Shown: in pieces, positions 17,028 to 27,066 of the stretch | Layout of the letters: each line of letters opens with the position of its first letter | Position numbering within the stretch: the stretch's first letter is position 1 | Notes under the pieces: generated by a model | The model's database searches: none | Told to the model about the DNA's origin: nothing | The model's input: only the letters and a program-made list of their open reading frames with translations | Translations under genes and position numbers: made by a program | Origin: an uncultured Myxococcaceae bacterium | GTDB taxonomy: Bacteria; Myxococcota_A; Polyangia; Polyangiales; Ga0077539 | Assembly (NCBI GenBank): GCA_945952225.1 | Contig: CAMFHP010000036.1 | Span: 1 to 64,000, forward strand | Reading direction: 5' to 3' | Length of the DNA stretch: 64,000 nt

Positions 17028-17713
17028 ACACCTCCGAAGCGCCCTCCGACGCGCCGCTCCCGATCGTCTACTACTTCGACATCCTGTGCGTGTGGGCCTA
17101 CGTGGGCCGCGTTCGCGTCGACGAACTGCGCCGCACCTTTGGCCCGCACATCACCGTCGACCCGCGCTTCGTGAGCGTCTTCGGCGACGCGCGACGACGG
17201 CTCACCGCACGATGGGCCGACCGCGGAGGACTCACTTCGTACGCCGAGCACGTGCGCTCCGTGGCCGCGCGCTTCGACCACGTGACCGTGCACCCCGACG
17301 TGTGGTCGAAGGTCGCGCCCTTCTCGTCGGGCAACGCCCATGTGTTCCTCGCGGCGGTGCGCCTCCACGATGAAGAGCAGGGCACCGCGCGCTTCGACGA
17401 GGTGGTCACGGCGCTCCAACGCGCGTTCTTCGTCGAGGCCCGCGACGTCGGAGAGCGCGACGTGCAGTACGAGCTCGCCGAGGCGCTCGACCTGCCGCGC
17501 GCACCGCTGCAACGACTTCTCGACAGCGGCGCGGCCCACGCCGAACTCGCGCGCGACGCCGAGCTCGCCCGCGATCACGCCGTCACCGTGAGCCCCACGC
17601 TGGTGCTCAACGAGGGACGCCAGCGCCTCGTCGGCAACGTGGGCTACCGCGTGCTCGAAGCGAACGTGCGCGAGCTCCTCGGGCAGCGCCACGAACAGCA
17701 CTCCTGGTGCTGA
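17024..17713 (+). CDS. DsbA-family (FrnE-like) thioredoxin-fold oxidoreductase
   Basis: 229 residues from GTG 17024. It begins with the DsbA/2-hydroxychromene-2-carboxylate isomerase pattern VYYFDILCVWAYVG, a strand-loop-helix in which the usual C-x-x-C is reduced to one Cys (CVWA). The cis-Pro region VSPTLVLNEGRQRLVGNVGY near residues 186-205 is well kept. No signal peptide, so cytoplasmic. With a single Cys it may be a glutathione- or thiol-dependent isomerase rather than a disulfide oxidase. A lone Cys also ends the protein (HSWC). Last gene of the coupled run with the hydroxylase. Confidence 0.82.
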   Translation: MNTSEAPSDAPLPIVYYFDILCVWAYVGRVRVDELRRTFGPHITVDPRFVSVFGDARRRLTARWADRGGLTSYAEHVRSVAARFDHVTVHPDVWSKVAPFSSGNAHVFLAAVRLHDEEQGTARFDEVVTALQRAFFVEARDVGERDVQYELAEALDLPRAPLQRLLDSGAAHAELARDAELARDHAVTVSPTLVLNEGRQRLVGNVGYRVLEANVRELLGQRHEQHSWC

Positions 17714-17850
17714 ACGCCCGCCGCGCGCGCCCCCTGCACGACACTTCGGATCGGTGAAGCGTCCATCGGAGCCGCGCCCCGCGGTGCTTCACGCATCGAA
17801 ACCCGCGGGGTGTGAGGGCCGATGCGAGGCTTGCGACGCTCGAAGTAACC
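17714..17850. other. intergenic spacer before the 42-bp array
   Basis: First part of a 520-base gap between the DsbA-like gene and the next secreted-protein gene. It has a 7-bp inverted repeat (GTGAAGC at 17754-17760 with GCTTCAC at 17786-17792) with a long loop, of uncertain meaning. Nothing else is supported here; the tandem hairpin array follows, and 18093-18233 is plain spacer. Confidence 0.4.
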
Positions 17851-18092
17851 CCTCCAGAGGCTTGAAGCGAAGGTTTCGCCGCCGGAAGTGCCTCTCCAAG
17901 CGCTTGAAGCGAAGGTTTCGCCGTCGAAAGTGCCTCTCCAACGGCTTGAAAGGGGACTTTCGCCATCGAAAGTGCCCCCTCCAACGGCTTGAAGGGGGAC
18001 TTTCGCCACCGAAAGTGCCCCTCCAACGGCTTGAAAGGGGACTTTCGCCATCGAAAGTGCCCCTCCAACGGCTTGAAGGGGGACTTTCGCCC
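17851..18092. repeat. 42-bp tandem repeat array of small hairpins (about 6 units)
   Basis: Six units recur every 42, 42, 43, 42 and 42 bases, marked by CTTGAA at 17861, 17903, 17945, 17988, 18030 and 18072. The consensus joins CCTCCAACGGCTTGAA to an inverted repeat GGGGACTTTCG / CGAAAGTGCCCC with a 3-4 base loop. The first two units differ most (GCGAAGGTTTCG in place of the stem). The inverted repeats could fold as RNA on either strand and stop transcription from both sides, or be bound by protein. Open frames across the array only translate the repeat; the 43-base unit shifts the frame, which argues against coding. Confidence 0.85.
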
Positions 18093-18233
18093 ACGGAACC
18101 CGCGCGTCGGGCCTCTCGCACCGGGCCTTTGCCGGTCGTCACCGTAGCGACGACGCGCGCCTCGCACCGTGGGATGCCCCGAAAGAAAGGCCGCTGGACG
18201 CGCCCTCGGCCGCCGCGATACCACGGCCGCACC

Positions 18234-19322
18234 ATGCGACGGCCGCTTCGCATCGCTCCGAGTCTCGCACTTGCGCTGACGCTCTCCGCGCGCGCCGCGT
18301 CTGCGCAGGACGCCGTGGCCGAAGCCGCCCGCCGCGAGCTCATCGCGCAGGCCGAACGGGAGCGCGACCGCGGCGACCACGCGCGCGCCGTGGAACTCCT
18401 CACCCGCGCCGGTCAGGTGCGCATGTCTCCGTCGTTGCGTCAGGCCCTCGCCGACGAGCTGCTGGAGACGCGCGCGTGGCTGCGGGCCTATGCCGAGTCG
18501 GTGCTCTGTCAGCGCGAGGCCAACGCCGACCCGAGGCTCCCCGATCGCGTGGGCATCGTGCGCGATTGCGCCCGCGCCGAAGCCCTCGCCCGTCCGCACC
18601 TCGCGCAGGTCGTGGTGATGGCGCCGGGCGACGTTCCCTCGCTGCGCGTGCGCGTCGGCGACGTCGAGGTGCCGCGCGCGTTCTGGGGGCTTCCGTACCC
18701 CGTGTCCGCGGGGCCCGGCGAGGTCGACGCGCGCGCCGACGACGGACGGAGCTTTCACCACACGCTCTCCCTCGCCGAAGGACAGACGCAGACCGTCACC
18801 ATCGCCCTCGCAGCGCCCCTCACACCCCCCGCGGGGCCCGCCACGCCCGCCGTCGCGTCCGCGAACCCCGTCGCAGCGCCCGTCACGACGCCCGTCACGC
18901 AGGCACCGCGCCCCGTGGTCACGCCCGTCGCGCCTCCCGTGCTTCGCCCGGTGGATGCGCCGTCGAGCCCCCTCCGCACGGCCGCGTGGAGCGCCCTCGG
19001 CGTGGGCGCGCTGGGCCTCGGCGTCGGGATCGTGACCACGGTGATCGCCCACGGCGCCTCGTCGGATTTCAACGCGAACACCGCGTGCGGCGAGCTCGAT
19101 GCGAACCGCGGCGGCGCGGGGTGCAGCGACCTCTACGACCGCGCGTCGTCGATGCAGTCCGTGGCCGTGGTGGGATGGGTCGTCGGCGGGCTCGGCGTGG
19201 CCGCGGGCGCGGTGCTGCTCGCGCTCCCCGCGTCGTCGTCTCGCAGGAGCGCAACGGGCGCGGGATGGTCCGTGGCGGGCGGTCCTGGCGACGTGGGCGC
19301 GTCGCTCGTCGGGCGCTTCTAG
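18234..19322 (+). CDS. secreted TPR-like protein with C-terminal membrane segments
   Basis: 362 residues from ATG 18234. Signal peptide to about residue 25 (cleavage near ASAQD). Residues 28-125 are helical and TPR-like (GDHARAVELLTRAGQVRMSP). Residues 126-205 resemble a small beta domain of the PEGA type. A Pro/Ala/Val/Thr-rich linker (about 205-245) leads to two hydrophobic segments (about 255-280 and 305-330) separated by a Cys-containing loop (ACGELD, CSDLYD). This layout recurs in Polyangiales genomes; function is not known. It is convergent with the RCC1 gene, 6 bases apart. Confidence 0.8.
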   Translation: MRRPLRIAPSLALALTLSARAASAQDAVAEAARRELIAQAERERDRGDHARAVELLTRAGQVRMSPSLRQALADELLETRAWLRAYAESVLCQREANADPRLPDRVGIVRDCARAEALARPHLAQVVVMAPGDVPSLRVRVGDVEVPRAFWGLPYPVSAGPGEVDARADDGRSFHHTLSLAEGQTQTVTIALAAPLTPPAGPATPAVASANPVAAPVTTPVTQAPRPVVTPVAPPVLRPVDAPSSPLRTAAWSALGVGALGLGVGIVTTVIAHGASSDFNANTACGELDANRGGAGCSDLYDRASSMQSVAVVGWVVGGLGVAAGAVLLALPASSSRRSATGAGWSVAGGPGDVGASLVGRF

Positions 19323-19328
19323 GGTCGC

Positions 19329-21986
19329 TCAGCAGCCGTCGTCGACGGCGCCGTTGCAGTCGTTGTCGATGCGGTCGGCGCACACCTCGGCGCCGGGCGC
19401 GCCGAGCGTGGCGTTGCAGCGCGCGGTCGTCACGCCGAGGTCGACGGGAATCGGTGCGTTGACGTAGGTCTCCGGTGCGGTGCCGTCTCCGAGGACTCCC
19501 TTCGAAGCGTCGCCCCAGCACTGCACCGCGCCCGACGCGCGACGCACGCAGGTGTGGTTCTCACCGGCCACGACCTGCACGGCGTCGGTGATGCCCACGA
19601 CCGGGGTCGGATCGAAGCGCGCGGTCGCGGTCCCATCTCCGAGCTGCCCCGACGCGTTGTTGCCCCAGCACACGACGGTGCCTCCCATGCGCACCGCGCA
19701 GGTGTGGTACGCGCCCGCGGCGATTCCCACGGCGTTGCTCAGCCCCGTGACCACGCCGTACGCGCTCGGCGTCATGCCGAGACCGAGCTGCCCGCTGGAG
19801 CTGTTTCCCCAACAGAGCACCGAGCCGTCGCTGCGGCGCGCGCACGTGTGGTACGCGCCCACCGCGATCTCCACCGCGTTCATCACCCCCATCACGGCGA
19901 CCGGCGTGTTCGACCCCGTCGACGTGGGACCGAGCTGCCCGAACGCGCCCGCCCCCCAACACCGAACCGTTCCATCCGCGACGATCGCGCACGCGTGCGA
20001 AGCGCCCATCGCGACCTGCTGCACGGTCCCCGTCACCGCCGTCACCGGCGTGGCCGACGAGGTGCCGCGGCCGTCGCCGAGCTGTCCGCTGCGCCCGTCG
20101 CCCCAGCACTGCACACCAGACGAGGTCCTCGCACAGGAACTCCCCTCGCCCGCAGTGATCGACGTCACGCTCGACAGCCCGGGCACCGACGCCGGGTTCA
20201 CCTGCGAGCCCTCGGGAAGCATCGGGTCGCCGAGCTGGCGCAGCGTGTTGTCTCCCCAGCACAGCGCCTCGTCGCGGAGCACCGCGCAGGTGTGCCGTGC
20301 GCCGCCTGCGAGCACCGTGGCCGCCGCCGCCCCCGACACCGACACGGGCGTCGCTTCGTAGGCCGACACCCTGCTGCCGCACTGGGCGCGCTCGTTGGCG
20401 CCCCAGCAGCGCACGCCGCCTGTCACCCGCGCGCAGGTGTGGTTCGCGCCCGCCGCGATGGTCGACGCCGCGTCGATCGACGCCGAAGGACCGGGTTGCA
20501 GACGCAGCGATCCCTGACCGTTGCCGAGGCGTCCGAAGAGGTTGGAACCCCAGCAGCGCACGGTGCTGTCGGCTGCGCGCGCGCAGCCGCCGTTCTCGCC
20601 GACCTCCACTTCGACGATGCCGATGAGCGTCCCCAGTTCGACGGGGATGGAGGACGAGGTGTCTTCGCGGCCGATGCCGAGGCTTCCGAGACGGTTGGAA
20701 CCCCAGCACAGGAGCGTGCCGCGGTTGCGGCGCGCACAGGTGATGTCACGGCTGCACGCGAGGCTGGTCACATCGACGGTCGTCCCGCTGACGGCCACGG
20801 GCGCCGCGCGCGAGGTCGTGGAGCCATCCCCGAGCTGTCCGTCGATGTTGTCGCCGAGGCAGACCACGCCCACACCGCGACGGAGCGCGCACACGTGCGA
20901 CGCGCCCACGCGCACCTCGGCGACGTCGGTGAGCATGGGCACGAGCGCAGGGGTCGCGCGATCGGTGCGGAGGTTGTCTCCGAGCTGTCCGCTCTCGTTG
21001 CCGCCCCAGCAGCTCACCGCGTTGGAAGCGACGCGCGCGCAGGTCGTGTCACCGCCCGCCGCGATCTGCACGGCCGAGAGGCCCGCGATCGCGCGCGGCG
21101 CCACGCGATCGGTGAAGCTCCCCTGCCCGGCGCTCCCGCGGCGGTTGCTCCCCCAGCACCACACGGCGCTCGAACCGACGCGCGCGCAGGTGTGGTGATG
21201 GCCCGCCGCGAGCTGGCGCACGTTGGAGAGCATCGAGACCGACACCGGACGGGGCTGGTCGACGCTGCTGACATTCCCGAGCTGCCCGACGTCGCTCGCG
21301 CCCCAGCAGCGCACGGTGTTGTCGGCGAGGCGCGCGCAGGTGTGGCCGCATCCCGCGACGGCCTCGACGGCGTTCGTGATCTCGACGACCGACACGGGGC
21401 GGTCGCGCGTGATCGAGGTGCCGTCGCCGAGCTGGCCGCGGTCGTTGCGTCCCCAGCAGCGCATGGTGCCGTCGGCGAGCACCGCGCACGCGTGGTCGCA
21501 GCCCACGGCGAGGTCGATCACCACGGGCGCACCGCAGTCGAGCGTGCCCGTCGCCGCGCAGGCGCCGCGTCCCACGGAGCACGTCGCGCCGCGCGCGTAA
21601 CACGCCCCGTTGCACATTCCCGTGCAGGACGCGTCGGGGCCGCTGTCGACGGGTGCATCGACGGGCGCATCGAGGGCCGCATCGACGCCCGCCTCGCGCA
21701 CCACATCGACGGCCCCATCGACGGGCGCATCGGGCATCGCGGCGTCGGAGACATCGGGCACGACGACGTCCGCGGCGTCGTTCGTCGCATCGAGCGTCGG
21801 CGCATCGGGCGCATCGAACGGAACCGCGTCGACGGGTGCGTCCGTCGGCACGTCGACGGCGCTCTCGGACCCATCCGACGGCGTGGCATCGCGCGGCGGG
21901 TCGGCGTGGGGGCGCAGCGAGATGCAGCCGCACGCGAGCGCGAGGGCGACGACGAGTGGCAGCGATCGGGATGCAGCGGACGACAT
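19329..21986 (-). CDS. large RCC1-repeat lipoprotein with MopE-type metal-binding tail
   Basis: 885 residues from ATG 21986 (GGGAG a dozen bases upstream). A signal peptide with a lipobox-like LALACGC, then about 110 residues of Asp/Ala/Pro/Val low-complexity linker (repeats of DAPVDA). A Cys-rich segment (CTGMCNGACYARGATC) precedes about 13 RCC1-type blades of the form CWG-x-N-x-x-GQLGDG. The last residues, about 855-885, are EVCADRIDNDCNGAVDDGC, the DNDCNG-DDGC motif of MopE-type metal-binding surface proteins. A cell-surface protein is the natural inference; its ligand is unknown. It is divergent from the kinase gene (116-base gap) and resembles the lipoprotein at 6445-8676. Confidence 0.88.
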   Translation of the reverse strand: MSSAASRSLPLVVALALACGCISLRPHADPPRDATPSDGSESAVDVPTDAPVDAVPFDAPDAPTLDATNDAADVVVPDVSDAAMPDAPVDGAVDVVREAGVDAALDAPVDAPVDSGPDASCTGMCNGACYARGATCSVGRGACAATGTLDCGAPVVIDLAVGCDHACAVLADGTMRCWGRNDRGQLGDGTSITRDRPVSVVEITNAVEAVAGCGHTCARLADNTVRCWGASDVGQLGNVSSVDQPRPVSVSMLSNVRQLAAGHHHTCARVGSSAVWCWGSNRRGSAGQGSFTDRVAPRAIAGLSAVQIAAGGDTTCARVASNAVSCWGGNESGQLGDNLRTDRATPALVPMLTDVAEVRVGASHVCALRRGVGVVCLGDNIDGQLGDGSTTSRAAPVAVSGTTVDVTSLACSRDITCARRNRGTLLCWGSNRLGSLGIGREDTSSSIPVELGTLIGIVEVEVGENGGCARAADSTVRCWGSNLFGRLGNGQGSLRLQPGPSASIDAASTIAAGANHTCARVTGGVRCWGANERAQCGSRVSAYEATPVSVSGAAAATVLAGGARHTCAVLRDEALCWGDNTLRQLGDPMLPEGSQVNPASVPGLSSVTSITAGEGSSCARTSSGVQCWGDGRSGQLGDGRGTSSATPVTAVTGTVQQVAMGASHACAIVADGTVRCWGAGAFGQLGPTSTGSNTPVAVMGVMNAVEIAVGAYHTCARRSDGSVLCWGNSSSGQLGLGMTPSAYGVVTGLSNAVGIAAGAYHTCAVRMGGTVVCWGNNASGQLGDGTATARFDPTPVVGITDAVQVVAGENHTCVRRASGAVQCWGDASKGVLGDGTAPETYVNAPIPVDLGVTTARCNATLGAPGAEVCADRIDNDCNGAVDDGC

Positions 21987-22102
21987 CACGGCGGGGTCTC
22001 CCTCGAAGGCCGGGGATCGCAACCCCGACCCGCGGGGCCGTCAAGCAGCAACGCGCTTCTACGCTGTGTGTGCGTCGCCATCGGAGATAGCATCGCGGCG
22101 CC

Positions 22103-23491
<1,389 letters not shown>

Positions 23492-23498
23492 CGCCGCT

Positions 23499-23640
23499 CA
23501 GAACTGAAGCGTCGACGTGATGTTGAGCCCGACCTCGTGGGCCGTCGCTGCGACCCGCTGCGCGCGCGACGAGAGCCTGCGCACGTAGCAGCTCGGTCGG
23601 GTGCTGGTGCGCGCGCTGGCCCGCGAAGGGTGACGGCCGC
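23499..23640 (-). pseudogene. possible 3' remnant of an outer-membrane or secreted protein gene
   Basis: On the minus strand an open frame without a start ends with SCYVRRLSSRAQRV, then HEVGLNITSTLQF and a stop at 23499. A C-terminal Phe after alternating residues is the usual last strand of outer-membrane barrels. No start codon or upstream body is found before 23650, where a tandem GCGCGAAGGGTGACGG duplication occurs. This may be a decayed gene end; it is short, so chance is possible. Confidence 0.25.
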
Positions 23641-23654
23641 GCGAAGGGTGACGG

Positions 23655-24908
23655 TCAGCGCGCGGGGCGCGTCTCGACGGGCGTGCAGGGGAGCCGCAGG
23701 GTCACATGCGTGCCGCGCACCGCATCGGTCACCACGGCGAGCGAGCCCTCGACGCGACGCAACGCTTCGGCCGCGGACGTGAGCGCGTCGGCCTCGGCGA
23801 CGGGGCCCGTGTCGCGCACGTCGACGGTGAGCACCGCGCCCTCGACGCGCGCATCGAGCACGATGGATCCGTTCGTCGTGTGGGCCACCGCGCGGGTGAG
23901 CACCGCGTCGACGGCGCGCTCCAGCGTGAGGATGTCGCAGTGCACGGCGGTGACGCCGCGCGACGAGAGCGAGACCGCGCTGCGCACGGGGCTCCCGTCG
24001 GCGAAGCGTCGCAGCGACCAGCGCAGTCGCTTCACCCACGCGGCGAGGTCGAGGGGCGCGCCGCCGACGCGGGCGCGGGCGCGCATCTCGGCATGGACCC
24101 TCCCCGCGTCACGGAGCGCCTCGCGGGCCGCGTCGGCCTTCGCGCGCAACGAAGGAGCCCCGGATGCGAGGTCTGCGGCGAGTCCTTCGGCGAGTCCCCA
24201 CATCGAGGCGAGGTAGTTCGCGGCGTCGTGCACGAAGCGGGGATGCTCGGCCTCGGACGGCGCGTCACCGTCGCGCCCCATCGCCTCGACACACGCACGC
24301 ACCCGCTGGAACAACCCCGCCAGCGTGAGCTCGCAGGCTGCGAGTCCGTCGCCGACCTCCGACGACACCGTGGCGCTGCCCGTCTCGCGCATCGCCGCGA
24401 CGCACGCGCTCACGGGCTGGAGCGCGTTGCACAGGTCGAAGAGCTCGGCCTGCATGCGCACCTCCGACAGCGAAGGTGACAGCGAGGCCCCGCGGCGCGC
24501 GATGGGCGGCGGCGGCGCGCGGTGCGGCTCCATGCGTTCGAGGCAGAGCATCGCGGTGGCGCGCACGGCGGGGTCGTCGCTCGTGGTGGCCGCGGCGTCG
24601 ACCACGGGCACGATGAGCTCGCCGAACTGCGAGAGCGCGCGGGCCGCGGCGGCGCGGGCCACAAAGTCTCCGTCGCCGAGGCCCGCCAACAGCCGCGGCA
24701 CGAGGTTCACGTCGCGCACATCGCCCATCGCGGTGAAGGTGCGTGCGCGCAGATCGGGGTCGCGCCGATGGCTCTGCGCGAGGAGCTCGTCGGGGCCGGT
24801 CTCGGTGCGCTCGCCAACCGCGGCGCATAACGGCGGCGCTCCCTCGGTACGCGCCCCGGCAGACTCGGTGTGCAAGGGACGTCGGGTCGGGTTTTCACGA
24901 TCACTCAT
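23655..24908 (-). CDS. HEAT-repeat protein with histidine-kinase-like dimerisation and ATPase regions
   Basis: 417 residues from ATG 24908. Residues 40-130 are HEAT-like helix pairs (DPDLRARTFTAMGDVRDVNL, GDFVARAAAARALSQFG, DDPAVRATAMLCLERM). Residues 150-300 are helical with HDAANYLASMWGLAEGL, resembling the H-box of HDxxN-type kinases. The C-terminal 130 residues look like a reduced HATPase: a helix ERAVDAVLTRAVAHTT where the N-box should be, then VDVRDTGPV as a G1-like box and GTHVTLRLP as the final strand. The canonical N-box Asn is not seen, so ATP binding is doubtful. No REC or sensor domain is present; a scaffold or degenerate kinase is likely. Confidence 0.7.
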   Translation of the reverse strand: MSDRENPTRRPLHTESAGARTEGAPPLCAAVGERTETGPDELLAQSHRRDPDLRARTFTAMGDVRDVNLVPRLLAGLGDGDFVARAAAARALSQFGELIVPVVDAAATTSDDPAVRATAMLCLERMEPHRAPPPPIARRGASLSPSLSEVRMQAELFDLCNALQPVSACVAAMRETGSATVSSEVGDGLAACELTLAGLFQRVRACVEAMGRDGDAPSEAEHPRFVHDAANYLASMWGLAEGLAADLASGAPSLRAKADAAREALRDAGRVHAEMRARARVGGAPLDLAAWVKRLRWSLRRFADGSPVRSAVSLSSRGVTAVHCDILTLERAVDAVLTRAVAHTTNGSIVLDARVEGAVLTVDVRDTGPVAEADALTSAAEALRRVEGSLAVVTDAVRGTHVTLRLPCTPVETRPAR

Positions 24909-25073
24909 AGGTGTCCACGGTACACCCACGGAGGCGCCCCTCGGCCACAGGAAAACGCCTTCGCCCACGACCGAACCGCGTGCGCCACCCCTGCGCTGCG
25001 AGCGCCGCATCGGCGGCCCGCGCGACGATCGGTCACGGCGACAGGGGCGCTGTGCGAGCGCACGAGAGAGGCC

Positions 25074-25550
25074 GTGATCCCTTCTCGCACGACGCTCCGC
25101 ACCGCGGCCCTCGCGAGCCTCGCCGTCACCCTCACCGCGTGTGCGCCGACACCGCCCGCGGCGAGCGCGCGGGCCATCGAGGGCAGGCTCCTCGCGCCCT
25201 GCTGCTGGACGCAGACCCTCGACACCCACGAGAGCGAACTCGCCACCGCGCTGCGCGACGAGATCCGCACGCGCGTCACCCGTGGAGAGCGCGCCGACGC
25301 CATCGAAGACGACCTCGCGGCCCGCTACGGCGAGCGCATCCGCGCCGTGCCCCGCGGACGCGATCCCCGCGCCCACGTCGTGGTGCTCGTGGCCCTCGCG
25401 ATGGCCGCGGCCCTCGTGCTCCTCGCCCGCACGATGCGCCGCTGGAGCACGCCCCCGACGCGCGCGCACGATCGCACAGACGCCACGCTCCGCCCCCGCG
25501 ACGACACCGACCGACGCCTCGACGACGAGCTCGCGCGTCTCGACGACTGA
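25074..25550 (+). CDS. ccmH: CcmH-like cytochrome c biogenesis lipoprotein
   Basis: 158 residues from GTG 25074, chosen because GAGAGAGG lies four to five bases upstream. A signal peptide ends in lipobox LTAC. The next 70 residues follow the CcmH/NrfF fold: EGRLLAPCCWTQTLDTHESE, helix LRDEIRTRVTRGE, then LAARYGERIRAVP. The classical L-x-C-x-x-C-x-x-Q motif, which reduces apocytochrome c, is here CCW-x-Q, with adjacent Cys. A C-terminal membrane helix (about 105-125) and a charged cytoplasmic tail follow. No other ccm genes are nearby, though a pentaheme cytochrome gene lies 3.5 kb downstream. Confidence 0.75.
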   Translation: MIPSRTTLRTAALASLAVTLTACAPTPPAASARAIEGRLLAPCCWTQTLDTHESELATALRDEIRTRVTRGERADAIEDDLAARYGERIRAVPRGRDPRAHVVVLVALAMAAALVLLARTMRRWSTPPTRAHDRTDATLRPRDDTDRRLDDELARLDD

Positions 25551-25603
25551 GGCCCTCGCACAGCGCCGATGACGCCTCCGCGGAATGCTGTACTGTCCGC
25601 GCC

Positions 25604-26914
25604 ATGCAGCGTTCCGTGCCTGAACTTCTCGCCGCCAAGCGCGACGGCCACGCCCTCACCGCCGACGAGATCCGCGGGTTCATCGAGGGCTTCGTGCGCG
25701 GTGATGTGCCCGACTACCAGATGACCGCCTTCGCGATGGCGGTGTTCTTCCGCGGCATGACCCGCGACGAGACCGTGGCGCTCACCCTCGCGATGCGCGA
25801 CTCGGGCGTCGTCGTCGATCTCTCCCACGTGAAGGGACTCAAGGTCGACAAGCACTCCACGGGCGGCGTGGGCGACAAGGTCTCGCTCTGCCTCGCGCCC
25901 ATGGTGGCCGCGTGCGGCGTGCCCGTGCCCATGGTCTCGGGCCGCGGCCTCGGACACACCGGCGGCACGCTCGACAAGCTCGAAGCGATCCCGGGCTTCT
26001 CGGTGAACCTCCCCATCGCGCGCTACGCCGAGCTCGTGGGCGAGGTGGGCACGTGCATGATCGGGCAGACCCGCGAGCTCGCGCCGGCCGACAAGCGGCT
26101 CTACGCGCTCCGTGACGTGACGGCGACGGTCGAGAGCGTGCCGCTCATCGTGGCGAGCATCCTGTCGAAGAAGCTCGCCGAGGGCATCGACGGCCTCGTG
26201 CTCGACGTGAAGGTGGGCAGCGGCGCGTTCATGAAGACCCCCGAGCGCGCGCGCGAGCTCGCCACCGCGCTCGTCGAGGTGGCGCGCGGCGCGGGCAAGC
26301 AGTGCGTCGCGTGGATCACCCGCATGGACCGTCCCCTCGGACGCGCCGTGGGCAACGCGCTGGAGACCATCGAGGCCTTCGACGTGCTCCACGGCCGCGG
26401 CCCCGCGGACCTCACCGAGGTGACCCTCGCGCTCGGCGCCTCGATGCTCGTGATGGGCGGCGTGGCGAAGACCGACGACGAGGGGCGCGCGCTGCTCCGC
26501 GAGGCGGTAACGAGCGGACGCGCGGCCGAAGTGGCCCGGCGCATGGTGGCCGCGCAGGGCGGAGATCCGCGCGCGGTGGATGACCCGTCGGTGTTCGCGC
26601 AGGCCCCCGTGAAGGCCGTGCTGCGCGCGCCCGCCGACGGATGGATCGCCGCCATCGACACGCACGCCGTGGGCGTCGCGGGCGTGACCCTCGGCGCGGG
26701 CCGCACGCGCGCGGAGGACCCCATCGACCACGCCGTGGGCTTCGTCTTCGAGCGCAACGTGGGCGACCGCGTGGCGAAGGGAGACGTCGTCGCGACGCTG
26801 CACCTCCGCGACGAGTCGCAGGTGGCGCCCGCGCTCGATCGTCTGGGCCGCGCGCTCACGCTCTCGCAGTCGGCGCCCGCCGAGGTGCCGCTGCTCCACG
26901 AGCGCATCGGCTGA
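25604..26914 (+). CDS. deoA: thymidine / pyrimidine-nucleoside phosphorylase
   Basis: 436 residues, the normal length for the family. It phosphorolyses thymidine (and perhaps uridine) to free base and (deoxy)ribose-1-phosphate in nucleoside salvage. Seen: VDKHSTGGVGDKVS near 80-93 (phosphate-binding region), SGRGLGHTGGTLDKLE near 107-122 (family signature), VASILSKKLAEG and LDVKVGSGAFMK. The C-terminal alpha/beta domain with VGVAGVTLGAGRTRAEDPID is complete. Sequence alone does not separate DeoA from Pdp. ATG 25604 follows a short spacer after the CcmH-like gene. Thymidine kinase at 42169 belongs to the same salvage route but lies far away. Confidence 0.95.
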   Translation: MQRSVPELLAAKRDGHALTADEIRGFIEGFVRGDVPDYQMTAFAMAVFFRGMTRDETVALTLAMRDSGVVVDLSHVKGLKVDKHSTGGVGDKVSLCLAPMVAACGVPVPMVSGRGLGHTGGTLDKLEAIPGFSVNLPIARYAELVGEVGTCMIGQTRELAPADKRLYALRDVTATVESVPLIVASILSKKLAEGIDGLVLDVKVGSGAFMKTPERARELATALVEVARGAGKQCVAWITRMDRPLGRAVGNALETIEAFDVLHGRGPADLTEVTLALGASMLVMGGVAKTDDEGRALLREAVTSGRAAEVARRMVAAQGGDPRAVDDPSVFAQAPVKAVLRAPADGWIAAIDTHAVGVAGVTLGAGRTRAEDPIDHAVGFVFERNVGDRVAKGDVVATLHLRDESQVAPALDRLGRALTLSQSAPAEVPLLHERIG

Positions 26915-27066
26915 TCGCGCGCGCCGCACAGCCGCCACACGCGCCGCCCGGGTGCGGAATCGGGCCGCACCGCTTGACGCGGAAAACACCGTAGAAATAG
27001 CCCTCCGACGCATCGGCACGCGCGGCGCAATGAGGGTCGGTACACCCCCAACAAGGAGCCGACCCG

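Noticed and set aside
17851-18092. CRISPR array
   Set aside because: No variable spacers: each unit is repeated over its full 42 bases and contains a hairpin.
17607-19052. Long minus-strand frames with KSPFKPLEGHFRW-type repeats
   Set aside because: They only translate the 42-bp array and the antisense of a signal-peptide gene; the 43-base unit breaks the frame.
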